A stretch of DNA of 64,000 nt from Sequoia sempervirens (GCA_007258455.2 VDFB02000001.1:13625918-13689917), one strand, 5' to 3'. Shown: positions 11,505 through 23,155, counted from the stretch's first letter. The notes: generated from the letters alone by a model not told the origin. Program-made: numbers and translations.

Positions 11505-12660
11505 ATGCCTCCTAAAGGTGGTTCAATTGTTTCTAGGGAGTTAAGATCCCTAAGAGAGTCTCAAGAAGCTATGGTATTCAGGATGGAAGCACTGGAGAAA
11601 AGATAAAAGAGAGATAAGGTTATTGTAGAGGAGAGCGACCCTAAAGACGAGGAAGAGGGTGAAAGTGAGCACCCCCCAAAAGGATCACATGAGTAGATGG
11701 ATCTTGAAGAAAGGAAGTTTCTACAAGTGCTTAGGGATATGAAAGGAGAGACACAAGAAGTGAAGATGGAGCTACCTATGTATGGTGGAAAAATGGATAG
11801 TGAAGAGGTGATTGAATGGATAGATTCCTTAGACAATTATTTTGATTACAAGGAGGTGTATGAGGATAATAAAGTTAAGTTTTCCAAAATCAAGTTGAAG
11901 GGACCAACATTGACATGGTAGAACTACACCCAAGAGGATAGAACAAGGAAAGGTAATCCCAAGATTAATTCATGGGATAGGATGGTGGCGAAGGTGAAAA
12001 GCCAGATCTTGCCTGCAAATTATGAGATTCAAGTGTTTAGAAGGTTGTAGAATTTAAAACAAAGATAATTGGATGTGGCAACATATACTGAGGAGTTCCA
12101 CAAGTTGAGCATAAGTTTTGGACACATTAATAATGAAAAGGAGAAAGTAGCAAGGTATTTGAATGGTTTGAGATCCAATATTCAAGAGGAGATAAGCCTC
12201 ACTACTCCTACGATAGTAGAGGAGTGTTTTCAAATGGCCACTAAGGCAAAGGAAAATATAAGGAGAAGGCAAGAGAAGCAATCTAGAGGAAAAGGGAAAA
12301 GCTTTAGAGGAAGAGGAACCTTTAGTGGAAGAGGATCATAACAAAGAGCACAAGGGGAACAAAGTAGAAATTGGGAATCAAGTGGTGAATCAAGGGGTAG
12401 TTTTAGAGGTAGAAGGCCAATTGGTAGAGCTAGGTTCAATGGAAAAGGTAGAGGGTCTAATACCTTCTCTAGAAGGTGCTACAATTGCAACCAATTTGGA
12501 CATCCTGCATGGAAGTGCCCAGATAAACAAGGTACAAGTACTCATGGAGGTGAGATGAGAACTCAAATAGTGCATGATGAGGACAATGAAAGTGTCAATT
12601 CACCTTCCCTACATGATGCTCTAGAGGTAGGTGATTCCTTAATGATAAGGAGGACACTAA
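11505..12660 (+). pseudogene. gag: Element B gag (broken)
   Basis: Capsid protein starting MPPKGGSIV at 11505. The N-terminal coiled-coil-like charged segment is followed by the gag core (MYGGKMDSEEVIEWIDSLDNYF, ending in a TAG for Trp at about 11919), YTEEFHKLSISFGH, and an Arg/Gly-rich tail. A CCHC zinc knuckle C-YN-C-NQFG-H-PAWK-C, which binds element RNA, lies at 12477-12518. In-frame stops are at about 11605, 11695, 11919, 12048 and 12339, and a frameshift lies between the core and the knuckle. Length and layout fit chromovirus Gag. Confidence 0.82.
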
Positions 12661-12689
12661 TCAAGGTGCCAACCATCAAATAACCCCCA

Positions 12690-13320
12690 CAAAGAAAGGC
12701 ATTGTTTAAGACAACTTGCAAATCATAGGGAAAGGTATGTAAAGTGGTAGTTGATTCTAGTTCAATTGATAATATAGTGTCTTTAGAGATGGTTGAAAAA
12801 CTTAAAATGAAAATAAACCCTCACCCAACACCCTATAATATTTCATGAATCTATAAGGGGCAACAAGTTCTTGTAAATGAGCAAGTTGGGGTGGAGTTTG
12901 ACATTGGTGCCTACAAAGACAAAATCTTATGTGACATTGTTCCTATGGATGTATGCCACCTACTCCTTGGAAGGCCTTGGAAATTTGATAGGAAGGCCAA
13001 ACATTATGGGGAGAATAATATTTATGTCATTGAAAAGGATGGAGTGTCATACACTCTCGCACCTTTGCAAGAAGATGATGGTGTTGTTCATGAGGGACCA
13101 AGTGTGATTATTGTCAAGGAGAAAGAGTTTTTGAAGATTTTGAATGAGGAAGACATTGGTTATGCCATTGTTGGTAAACCTATTTCAAATGTGGCAGCGA
13201 CAAATAGAGAAGAGGTACCTAAGGAAGTGAAAGTCTTATTGGATAAGTATGAAAACATAGGGGTGAAAGAGCTACCAAATTATTTTCCTTCCATCAGGGA
13301 TGTGAGTCATCACATTGATC
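12690..13320 (+). pseudogene. Element B aspartic protease and linker (broken)
   Basis: The protease core reads CKVVVDSSSIDNIVSLEMVEKL; chromoviruses usually have DSGS or DSGA, so the active-site Gly is replaced by Ser. It ends with the LLGRPWKFDRKA block, which is well kept. TAG/TAA/TGA codons interrupt it near 12681, 12727 and 12846. The linker runs directly into the RT. Confidence 0.72.
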
Positions 13321-13916
13321 TCATACTGAGTGCAAGTCTCCCTAACAAACCAACATACAAGATGACACCTAAGCAGAATGAAGAGATAAGAAATCAGGTT
13401 CAAGACTTTTTGTACAAAGGGTTGATAAGGGAGAGCTTGATCCCTTGTGTTGTACCAACTGTATTGGCACCTAAAAAGGATGGAGATTGGAGGCTTTGTA
13501 CTGATTCAAGAGTAATTAATAAGATCACAATTAGGTACAGATTTCCTATACCCCAGATGGAGGATTTGATGGATAGTTTGTCAATTGCGAGTTATTTTTT
13601 AAAGATTGATTTGAAAAGTGGATACCATCATATTAGAATAAGGAAAGGAGATGAGTGGAAGACTGCCTTCAAGACCAATGAGGGTTTGTATGAGTGGCTA
13701 GTGATGCCATTTGGGTTATCAAATTCCCCAAGTACATTCATGAGGCTGATGCATGAGGTTCTAAAGCATTTCATAGGAAAAAATTTGGTGGTATACTTGG
13801 ATGATATCCTTGTGTACAGTAATACAAAGGAGGACCATTTGGAGCACTTGGATAAGGTATTGAATAGACTGAATGAGGATAAATTGATATCAATCTCAAG
13901 AAATGTGAGTGTATGA
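13321..13916 (+). pseudogene. Element B reverse transcriptase (near-intact, one frameshift)
   Basis: A nearly continuous RT: VPTVLAPKKDGDWRLCTDSR, FPIPQMEDLMDSL, FLKIDLKSGYHHIRI, WLVMPFGLSNSPSTFMRLM, and catalytic YLDD at 13794-13805, all intact. The open frame, counting the linker, runs 12891-13916. Near 13890 the expected INLKKC..MKKELVYLGF continues only in another frame, so a single-base indel separates the palm from the thumb at 13913. Confidence 0.88.
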
Positions 13917-14597
13917 AGAAGGAGCTTGTTTATCTTGGATTTGTGATTTCAGAGGGGACATTGAAGATGGATCCCACAAAGGTAGAGGCCATACTCAGCT
14001 GGCCAACACCTACATCAGTTGGAAAAGTAAGGAGCTTTCATGGGTTAGCTAGCTTCTATAGAAAGTTCATCAAGAACTTTAGCCACATTTATTCACCAAT
14101 GATTGATACCATCAAGGGTGATAAGAGGAATAATTTTCAATGGAATACTGAGGAAGATAAAAGCTTTGAATACCTGAAGACTAGAGTGGCTCAACAACCT
14201 ATTCTCACACTCCCTGACTTTAACAAGTTGTTCACAGCGGAATGTGATGCAAGTGGGTTTTCCATAGGGGCAGTTTTGAGTCAAGAAGGGAGACCAGTGG
14301 CATTCTTCAATGAGAAACTCAATGAAGCCAAAATTAAGTATTCTTCATATGACCTTGAGCTCTATGCAATGGTACAATCACTCGAGAAGTGGAAGCATTA
14401 TCTCTTACCAAAGGAGTTCATTGTTTTCATAGATAATCATGCATTAAGTTTCTTGAATATTCAAGATAAGTTAATTCATAGGCACATGAAATGGATGGAG
14501 TATTTGTAGGCCTACACCTTTACAATAAAGCACAAGAAGGGACAAGCAAATAAGGTTGCAGATGCCCTAAGTAGGAGATCTATGATGGTGCACTAAA
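13913..14597 (+). pseudogene. Element B RT thumb and RNase H (broken)
   Basis: ELVYLGFVIS..FHGLASFYRKFIKNFS is the thumb/connection. FTAECDASGFSIGAVLSQ, YSSYDLELYAMVQSLEKWKHYLLP and the DNHALSFL block form RNase H, with catalytic Asp and Glu in place. A TAG replaces a residue at 14507, after which KHKKGQANKVADALSRR completes the C-terminal block. Apart from that stop the domain is unbroken. Confidence 0.86.
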
Positions 14598-14601
14598 AGC
14601 T

Positions 14602-15680
14602 ATGTATAAGGATGATGATGATTTCAAAGATGCATTTGTTGTTTGCAGTCAATCTCAAGATGCTTTTCACAATGAGTATTTCAATTTTTTGTTCCAAGAT
14701 GGTTTGTTATTTAAGGGTTCTCAGTTGTGTGTGCCAAAATTCTCTATGAGGGAAAATCTGATAAGGGAGAAACATTGTGGTAGTTTGAGTGGACACTTTG
14801 GGTTTGATAAAACTTTAGAGTAGGTTAAGAGGTTCTATCATTGGCCAAGGATGCATGTGGATGTCAAGAAGTTTGTAGAGAGTTGTGGAATATGTTAGAG
14901 AGATGAAGGATCAAGTTCTAATGCAAGACTCTACCAGCCTTTACCTATACCTAACGGCCCATGGGATTCAATTAGCATGGACTTTGTTTGTGTCTACCTA
15001 AGACGCAAAGAAGGTATGATAGTGTTTATGTTGTTGATAGATTTAGTAAGATGGCCCATTTCATTTCTTGCAGGAGTACAAATGATGCATCTCACATAGC
15101 TAGTTTGTTTTTCAAAGGAATTGTAAGGATTCATGGACTTCCTTTGACCATTGTGTCTAATAGAGCTTCCAAGTTCATAGGTCACTTTTGGAGGACCTTG
15201 TGGAGAAAGCTGGGAATAAATCTAACATTCAGTTCAGCCTATCATCCACAAATGGATGGGAAATTTGAGGTTGTAAATAGGTCACTTGGGAACTTGTTAA
15301 GGTGTCTCACCAAAGAGCATAATTAGTCATGGGATCTCATACTTCCTCAAGAACATGAATATAATGATTCCATTAACCGAAGCATAGGAAGGAGTCCATT
15401 TGAAGTAGTATATGGTATGAATCCAAGAGGGATACATGAACTCAGAGATCTGAAGGATATGGAAAAAAGGAGTGTAGAAGGAGATGAATTTTCCATAGCT
15501 ATGGACATACATGAGTAGGTCAAGGAGAATCTGAAGAAGAGTGTGGAGAAGTATAAGAAGAAGGTAGATTTGAAGAAGGATGTTCAGTTCAAGGTTGGGG
15601 ACATGGTGCTTGCACATCTGAGGAAGGAGAGGTTTCCTAAAGGAAAATATACCAAGCTAATGATGAAAAAGATCGAACTT
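14602..15680 (+). pseudogene. Element B integrase (broken; second catalytic Asp changed)
   Basis: The zinc-binding region includes LIREKHCGSLSGHFGFDKT and SCGIC. The catalytic core begins at SMDFV (first Asp), then a frameshift near 14985 leads to VVDRFSKMAHFISC. The second catalytic block reads IVSNRASKF where chromoviruses have VSDRDxKF, so Asp is replaced by Asn. The third block KFEVVNRSL keeps Glu. TAG/TAA codons lie near 14821, 14896, 15325 and 15517. The C-terminal barrel (VGDMVLAHLRKERFPKGKY) is readable before a frameshift near 15660. Confidence 0.83.
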
Positions 15681-15685
15681 GTAGG

Positions 15686-16003
15686 GTGGTCCATAAGTTT
15701 GGACAAAATGCTTATGAGATAGAACTCCCTCCTAGAGTTGCTATCTCACCTATATTTAATGTTGTTGATCTTTATCCTTGTAAGGTTACTATGGTTGTAG
15801 GTGAAGAAGCAGGTACAATAAGAGTTGAAGATGATGAGTGGGTTAAAGACTTACCACCCAGCCAACCAGTGAAGCTTGAGAGCATATTGGATACAAGGGA
15901 GATCAAGAGGACTAGACATAAAGTGTACAATGAATACTTGGTCAAATGGCATGGCCTACCAAATGAAGATGCTACATGGATGTCAGAGGAGGATATAAAG
16001 TAG
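15686..16003 (+). pseudogene. Element B integrase tail and chromodomain
   Basis: Open frame with the C-terminal integrase block (AYEIELPPRVAISPIFNVVDL) followed by a chromodomain: ESILDTREIKRTRHKVYNEYLVKWHGLPNEDATWMSEEDI. Known: chromodomains bind methylated histone tails and target integration. The aromatic cage position equivalents (Tyr and Trp in YLVKWHG and ATW) are present. The frame stops with TAG at 16001. The module is intact in itself but lacks a working upstream polyprotein. Confidence 0.87.
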
Positions 16004-16100
16004 CATGGAGTCTCTATTCATGAACTCGTTTCATCAAGAGGATGAAATCATTTCCACCTCGATTGTATGGTGCAAGAGCACCTTGGTAAATGGGGTTAGG

Positions 16101-17218
16101 TGATGTTTAGTGAGTCATGTTTTGAGTTTTTGTTCTTTTTTGTTTCAAATAAGGTCTATTCAAACCAATCCAAATGTAATTGATGTCATGTAGGTTCTTG
16201 TAGTAGTTTTGCTAAAGTTGTCAAGAATAATCTAAAAGTTGCATAGTAATGTTGTTAGTTTTGGTTTGTATTGGAATATCAACGGTCGCCCATTCAAAAA
16301 TCAGTTGGGGACCATTGGAATTTGAAGGGAACATGTTTATAAGCCTCCAAAACATTTGAGGAAAGGTTGTTGATGATTTTTGTGTGGCAAGCAAACAAAG
16401 GGGATACTTTGTTTTGGTGAATTTTTTGTGTTTTCTTGTGTTTTCTGACTATATATGGTCTCGTACAACAACATAATCATCTGAAACTTATGTGAACTAT
16501 TACAAAATCATGTCTACTTTCATTTCAATCCAATTTTGTTGGTTTTCATCTAGGTTTGTGGGAGATTGAAGCATTTTTTTGTAAGTGGTTTGACTGGTTA
16601 GGGTTTTAAGGGTTTTGAGATAAAATATGAAAAACTAGGCCATTCCACCATTGGAAATTTCTAAAAACTAGTGGAATGGACCTCTTAGATGTGCTTACAA
16701 TGTTTTTGGCAGTTTAAGGGCAGGGTGATGGTGTTTGCAAGGGTTTTTCTTGAGCCCTAGTCTAACATCTCTATGTGTTAGTCTTAGTTTGATATGAATT
16801 TGTTAGGACAAGCAGCTTTTGTGAAGATTTGGGGAAACAAATTGTTGAATCCGACCCTATGTGACCTAGGGAGACTGTAGGAGAAGATTATTGGTGTTTA
16901 GAAGTTGAAATTAGAGTGCTTGCTTTGGAAAAGAGGGGTAATTAGGCATAGTTTTGAGAGGACAGTCCATTTTAGTGCAGATTGTTACAAAACAACCATA
17001 GTTGAAAGTCAAGTATGTTGTAAGAGGCCTTAATGGGTATCTGTAATGGTGTCTTGTTCATGACTGTATGACTTTTTCTAAAAGATATGCTGAAAAAGGT
17101 GAATTGGAACACTACAAGGCATAGTGATGTTTGTGAAGTAAGACCAATAGAGAGAGTTTGTAGACCTTGAAGACAAGTTGATTTTTGTTGATCCCAACAG
17201 CTTCAACCCTGCTCTGCA
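16101..17218 (+). repeat. Element B 3' LTR
   Basis: 1118 bp from TGATGTTTAG to CTCTGCA, preceded by a weak polypurine stretch (AAATGGGGTTAGG at 16088-16100). The bases after it, TCATT, should match the 5-bp duplication left of the window. Contains an inverted pair of CCATTCCACC/GTGGAATGG motifs at about 16640-16680; a similar pair occurs in the solo LTR at about 41300. Confidence 0.8.
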
Positions 17219-18033
17219 TCATTCACCCATGGGAAAATGGGTCCTCCCTAGGCTTTGGAACCCTTTTAAAACATGTTTTGGTAGTATTTTTATCATCCTA
17301 AATTTGAATTTCAAATCTTGGCTTATAATGTTTAATTTTTGGGAAATTAAGGATAAATGTCTATAAATACAAGGTTATTTTATCAAATCATGTCTAAGTT
17401 TTGGAGAGAAATTTTACAAGAGCCAAGATTATTATTGAAATTGTTCAAGAGAAAATTTCTTCATCATTTGTTGCAGCATTCAAGATTTCAAGCATCGTGC
17501 CAAAATTATGTTCATTCATGCATGTTTTTGGAGCTAACATTGTGATGTAGGTTTCAAGATCTAATCCAAGAATTCAAGTCAAAGATTCAAAGCAAGATTC
17601 AAGCATTAAGCTCCACATCCATTGAAGCCATCGCATGCAAGATTTCAATCTCTCCAAGGTTTATCCAAGGGTTTGTTGAATTGCAACATTGTATTGTTCA
17701 TTCATCATTCCTTACATACTTTCATTATTTCATTTCAAGGTTTAATTACCAAAATAGAGTTTCACCAAGGAAAAACCCCATTCACCCAAAAACAAACATT
17801 TTTCCCTTTCTTTGTGTATTGCATATTTGCAAGTTCATAGGTTGAAGAAAATTTGAAGATCTCAAAAGCGCAAAAATGCAAAGTTGCATTTGTTGACACC
17901 TTTGTTGTCATCTCACGAAAACTTGGATCTTGAATTTATTTTTGACTATCCAACTGTGAAACCTAGAGAATCTGGAAGTGCAAACACAGGAGCAAAAGAC
18001 CCATAAATCAATTTTGGAAAGCCCTACAAAACC

Positions 18034-18053
18034 CATTCGCCTATAGGCGAATG
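18034..18053. repeat. Perfect 20-bp palindrome
   Basis: CATTCGCCTATAGGCGAATG equals its own reverse complement. It stands in otherwise featureless DNA. Confidence 0.85.
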
Positions 18054-18715
18054 AGTCCCAGGACAACTTCCAAAAACAACATTTTGTAACAAATGCACAA
18101 CATTTTCCCCTTCTTAGATTTTCTTGAGGTTCATTGTTTTTATTAGTCCTATGTTTCATCTATCATATCCAACCTTTACATGTCATCAATGAGTGCATTT
18201 GGTATTTTTTAATCCGTCTCCCAAAACCCCTATTCAGTCATTTTTGTCACTATTTTTATTAGGACACTTTGCAGCATTTTTGATGACATGTTTATAATAA
18301 TTTAGACTTCACAAATCTGAAGGGAAATTGTGGATTCTCTTAGTGTTATGTTTTAAATTGAAGATTCAAGTGTTACATTGCATCATAGTATTTTCCATTT
18401 GTCTCCCAAGAGTACATTTCAATCATATTTACCTCGTCCACACACAAAAGAAATTTGTAGATCTTCCATAGAAATAACTCACCTAAGAGCTGAAAGTTAA
18501 TTCTATCTTGGAGGATCTCATTTCCTTAATCAAATAGAAAATAGGTAGGTTCATTACACCCCATTTTTCCCTTTTTATTTATAGAAAGTTTGGTGAAACA
18601 TTCCAAATTTAGTATAAAACCATACGTTTTGAACCCTACCCTATTTTTCTATGTTTCATTATCATATGCATTCCAAACCATATTGATTCTTATCTTGTTG
18701 ATTCATTCCTTTCAT

Positions 18716-18865
18716 TTAGCTATATTGCCACATTTTTTACCAATATTAACAACTCTATCAATGATTTGTTAGTGCAATTATGTGTAACTTCCTTTAGCTA
18801 TATTGCCACATTTTTTACCAATCTAAACGATTCTATCAATGATCTCTTAGTGCAATTATGTGTAT
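18716..18865 (+). repeat. 78-bp tandem duplication
   Basis: TTAGCTATATTGCCACATTT begins at 18716 and again at 18794. The copies differ at a few positions (for example ATTAACAACTC against CTAAACGATTC). Confidence 0.85.
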
Positions 18866-19899
18866 CTGTTGATCATACAACATGTGCAAGCCAAGTTGTT
18901 TCAATTAACCCTTCAAGGCCATCATAGAACTTCTAAAATGCTTCTAAAATGTACTTTCCTACTTGAAAAAATCTTACAACTCACTTTGGTTGTGTACTTG
19001 TTTTTACATACATGCAACAAATACATATTCTAACGCCATACATAACCCTTAAGGAGTGTACTTGCACATTAGTGCAAGTAAATACAACAACAAAAATTCA
19101 AACTAACAAAGAGATTGAAAAGATAGCAAAAAAAATTGAATTTCCTAGGAACAAGATAGTAAAACACATTTAAACTTCCTTGAAACTATATGGGTACTTT
19201 ATTTTCCCATAGGGTAAGTCCTAATTGATACAAACTCATCCATATGACCCTTTTTTTAATAGGGAAAATCCACTCTTTCCACACATGCTAACAAATTTAT
19301 CTCTAACCAATTTTAGAAAACCCTCGTGCATTTTTGTACCTACTTACTTTATTCCTACATTTCTCAACAACTATCATGATTAATTCTCAATTCTTGAGTG
19401 TGGAATCTTGACTCATTTCACCCATTAATACAAATTGTAAAGCATAATTTTTACAACCATTGATCTAAATTCAACATTACATTTTTGGATGAATATCAAA
19501 ATACAATCCACAATAAATTTATTCTTATGATATTAAGACAAGGAAAAAATGGAAGTCAAAAATAACAAAATACAACACAAGCCCATATTTGTATAGTCTC
19601 TCATGGCCCATGGTTGGATTAACTAATTTGGAAGGTAATTGCTAATTTTCTTGTGCGTTACACTCATTCTTGGCCTTGTTCATTATATTTATCATTATAC
19701 AACAATTAGAGTTTGTCACATGTTTGTTATAATTAGATTTTTTTTTCAAAATGTTCCGCGAGGATGCATCCCCAAGGGTTTGGTTGATGTCCCAAACATC
19801 TCAAGGAATTAGGAACTTGTAAAGGACATCCCCATTTACAACTCGACAACATGGTCCATTTGATGCATAAAAAAATCTTATAGAAGAACAAAAATGTTG

Positions 19900-21475
19900 A
19901 AAATAATGGCTTCTACTTCGCTCTTGCATGCTATAGGAACCCTGCTTTCAAAAATCGACTTATTGCTACTCTCTAGTGTGGTTTGGGTTATGGATGCACC
20001 ATTTGTTGTTGGTCAAGGTATTTTAGGTGACATCCTCTACTTTCATCTGGTTCTTTCCCTAGCCTTGACACCTCCTTTGGCTATGACAATAGCAATGACA
20101 AGTTTGTAGCGCCTTCTACTAATGGGTGCATGAGTGTCGGGTCTCACTAGATATGGGACAACTATGACATCTCTTGGCCTAGCCACTGTTGTTGGTGGGA
20201 AGGATACATCCTTGGTTGCAACTATTTTTTCATCATCTTTGGCTACTACTTTCCCCCCTCTTTGGTCTAAAACTTTTCCCTATGCTCCAACTCCTATTGT
20301 ACATTGTGCTCCAAAGATTAATGAGAATTTTTCTTATTATTCTTAGTGTGCCCTAATTTGCAGATTTAATCAACTTTGGTCCTCTTTTCCCAACTTGTAT
20401 AAGTGGGTGTTGGTATCTTGGAGGCCCCTTATGAATGAAAAAATCAAGCTTTACTTTGTTCCAACGGGTTTTTTATTGCTAGCTTTGGTTCCCATGCTGA
20501 CAGAGATCTAGTATGTGATGGTAGGTTGTTGTGGGTTGATCATTCTGTTTCACTCAAGCCATGGTTTCCTTCTTTTAATCCCCTCATCGACCCCCTTCAT
20601 ATTGTTTCAATTTGGGTCAAATTACCCAATATTACACCCCATTTATGGGATGACTCCTATTATAAAGCTATTGACAATTTTATTGGGTGATTTTTGAAAG
20701 TTGACTCAAATACTTCAAGCATTGGACACACTACCTATGCATGTTTTCTGGTGGACATTGACATCTCCAACTCACTTCCTAGAGAGGTCGTTTTGATGGT
20801 GGAGGATATGCCTTGGAGTTAGGTTATTGATTATGAAGGTATTCCCTTTTGTTGTAGGCATTGCTTCACTTCTAGGGACCTTGCTTCTGATTGCCCCTAT
20901 TCACATTGTAGGAATGCTAGTGCTGCTTCGTGGTGGCACAATGCCCTCCTTGAGCACTTGATGCTTGATGTTTTATGGTTCAAATTCTTTGGATGCTCCT
21001 AATTCTCTAATGATGAGCCATGATGTGTCCAATTCAAAGTCTTGTGCCTCAAACTATTTTTCGCTAGTGGACCCATCACCATCCACATTGTTTGATGATC
21101 TCTCTCTATTGATTATTCCTACTCTTGTTGCTCCTTTTCCTCCTATTGGTGAGCCACACCCATCTTCTACTCTAATTGCTTAGTTTGCTTGTCCATCAAC
21201 TTTGGTTTAACTCGAGCCTACTCTTGTCATAGTTGCTTGACATTTGGCTACTCTAACTCGACATTCCTTTGTTTCTAATGCACCCTTGCTTGGGCCCTCT
21301 AAGGGGGAATCCCCACCTACTTCTCCTAGGTCTAAGGGCTTTGAAGATAATATTTCATGAATAAACGTACAAAGGAGGAAGAAAGGTCTTACCAAACATA
21401 TCTTTCAATATCATAGAAGAGTGAAGGGTTTGAAATGAATACAATTGGGTCTAGAATTGTTTAGGCTAAACCCCA
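19900..21475 (+). pseudogene. LINE (L1-type) ORF1, decayed
   Basis: ORF1 of plant L1 elements is a nucleic-acid binding protein with a DUF4283 domain and a zinc knuckle. Seen: ICRFNQLWSSFPNLYKW..SWRPL at 20355-20430, then after a one-base shift GFFIASFGSHADRDLVCDGR, SLKPWFPSFNPLIDPLHIVS, IWVKLPNITPHLWDDSYYKA, VIDYEGIPFCCRHC and SRDLASDCP (to 20900). That is the standard order of the plant family. The knuckle has Asp where His is expected, and TGA/TAG codons fall at about 20694 and 20820. Upstream (19900-20340) and downstream (20960-21475, Ser/Pro-rich) parts are less certain. Confidence 0.75.
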
Positions 21476-22137
21476 AATACCTTAGTTTGTAGTTGTTTGT
21501 GCTTGCAACTTAGTTGCAATTGTGTCTCACTCACTTACAAAAGGCAGACATATTTTTCTCTACCTATGAGTGTGCATTATAATAAGGGTTGGGACTTTGT
21601 TTCCCATTTATCTAATCAAAAAACAAAAATGTTAAAACCCTCTTAAAAGCTAAAAGGTGTCAAGGATTCAATGCAAATTCAACAATTCTTTTTTACTTTA
21701 TAAAACTTAACTGGCTTTAATTTGTTAAGTGTTAGTTTTATCCTCAAAATTTTAGAAAAAATAAAGCGTTGTCCCATAAACCTAATCCCCCAAAATACTC
21801 AAAGAAACACTACTCTTTCATAATATGAGTAACTTAGTTTTTGGTGCAAATGAACTTTAATAAAAATTATTTAAAATCATGCAAGAATTTACTTAAATCT
21901 AATTTAATTTAATCTAGTAGCGCATACTAGCTAAGGCCATTATTCCAAAGCTTGTAGAGACCAAATATTATGAAATAAAGATCATTATTGGTAATTATTT
22001 TGTGCTTATCTCATGCTTAACTTGTACCTACTAATGCAAGATATGAAATCTAAAACCTACTTCTTGCTATTGCTTCTATTTTTTATTTTTTTTTGCTAAT
22101 TATCTAAAATCATTGCTTGTTTAAACAATACTTAGCA
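21476..22137 (+). other. No gene seen
   Basis: AT-rich sequence, poly-T tract near 22080; no coding or repeat structure recognised. Confidence 0.5.
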
Positions 22138-22344
22138 TTGATTGAAAGTGCTTTTGGTTTCAACGTGTATGCTTTGCATAATGTGTGTAATTTTTGCATC
22201 ACCTAGATGCAATGGGTGTTAAGTTGACCATCCATTCACATGAGAGATGGATTTGTATGAATCATTACTCATGAAATATGGGTCAATGAGTTTGACTCAA
22301 AACTATTGATATAAATATCATAATCCAAAAGCACTTTCAATCAA
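22138..22344. mobile_element. 207-bp MITE with perfect 20-bp terminal inverted repeats
   Basis: The left end TTGATTGAAAGTGCTTTTGG (22138-22157) is exactly reverse-complementary to the right end CCAAAAGCACTTTCAATCAA (22325-22344). It has no coding capacity. Related sequence recurs at about 22500-22673 (direct), and in reverse orientation at about 49440-49580 and 49775-49920. No clean target duplication is visible (flanks TTAGCA and ACTTCA), so the superfamily is not assigned. Confidence 0.8.
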
Positions 22345-22499
22345 ACTTCATAGAGTCTAGAAAACTCATACTTGTAAGTACTTAGCATTACCAACTACCT
22401 TTTTTTAAACACATTTTTTGAGATCTATGTTTGTGTTCAAAAAGAATCTTGATTAAAATCTTGAAAAAACTAGTATATAATGTGTATGCATACATATTT

Positions 22500-22673
22500 C
22501 TTGTGTGTGTATTTTTTACATTACCTATATACAATGGGTGCTATGTGGACCATTCATTCTCATGAGAGATGGGTTTATGTGAATCACTACTCATGAAATA
22601 CATGTCAATGAGTTTGACTCAAAAAACTAATGATATAAATATGATAACCCAAAAGCACTTTCAACCAAACTTC
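22500..22673. repeat. Diverged copy of the 22138 MITE
   Basis: Collinear with 22190-22350: ACAATGGGTGCTATGTGGACC, CATGAGAGATGGGTTTATGTG, GTCAATGAGTTTGACTCAA, ending CCAAAAGCACTTTCAACCAA. The left inverted repeat is not recognisable, so this is a decayed or truncated copy about 150 bp from the intact one. Confidence 0.7.
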
Positions 22674-22779
22674 ATAGACTATGGAAAACCCATGCTACAA
22701 ATACTTAACATTGCTAGCCACTTTATTGTAGGCACACATATTTTGAGGTCTCCAAATGTGTTTGTTAAAAATCAAGATG

Positions 22780-23155
22780 ACAATGGTAAAGTTACTACAT
22801 GCTACAAGTATGTTGTCCATAGAAAAATATTCCTTACCATATCAACCCTATGTATGTGTTAGAAATCAAGATGGTAGTGATAAAGTTGCTTCACACTAAA
22901 AGCATGTTTTCCATGAAAAAAAGGAGGGCTATTCCTTACCATCTCAACTATGGGTGTTTGTGTTCTATGCATCTCTGTGTGTGCGCGTGTGGGCATGTGC
23001 ATGTGTGCCTGTGTGTGCCTATGTGCATGTGTGGGGCGGGGGGGGAAAGGGGGAGGGCGGGAAGGGGGGGGGTGGGTAAAGTTGCTACATGCTACAAGCA
23101 TGTTGTCCATGGAAAAAAGGAGGGTTATTCATTACAATCTCAATCATATACATAG
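22780..23155 (+). repeat. Three diverged tandem units around a GT/G-rich tract
   Basis: Units starting GGTAAAGTTACTACATGC (22784), GATAAAGTTGCTTCACAC (22877) and GGTAAAGTTGCTACATGC (23076) share the AAGCATGTTGTCCATGGAAAA core. Between units two and three lies a (TG/CATG) alternating tract (22950-23032) followed by a G-run tract. Confidence 0.7.
23033..23077 (+). repeat. G-rich tract, possible G-quadruplex
   Basis: Consecutive runs of four to eight G separated by one to three bases, after an alternating purine-pyrimidine tract at 22975-23032. Simple low-complexity DNA; structure is only predicted. Confidence 0.6.

Larger units (their letters stand above)
11243..17218 (+). mobile_element. Element B: chromodomain Gypsy (Tekay/Del-like chromovirus), 5' LTR split by element A
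   Basis: Ty3/Gypsy element with initiator-Met primer site, gag with CCHC knuckle, protease, RT, RNase H, integrase and a C-terminal chromodomain. Only the last 174 bp of its 5' LTR is in the window (11243-11416), matching 17033-17218 of its 3' LTR; the rest lies beyond element A's left end. Known: the chromodomain directs integration to heterochromatin in chromoviruses. The Tekay/Del placement is a judgement from domain order and motif flavour. All ORFs are broken. Confidence 0.88.
17219..19890 (+). other. No gene seen; AT-rich DNA with small repeats
   Basis: No coding block recognised on either strand. A TATAAATA at 17352-17359 and following A-rich leader-like sequence could be the U3/R of an old solo LTR, but I cannot find its ends. 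A perfect 20-bp palindrome lies at 18034-18053 and a 78-bp tandem duplication at 18716-18865. Confidence 0.5.

Noticed and set aside
17178..18772. Several frames of 60-83 codons after element B
   Set aside because: Length expected by chance in AT-rich DNA; no motif, no neighbouring gene structure.
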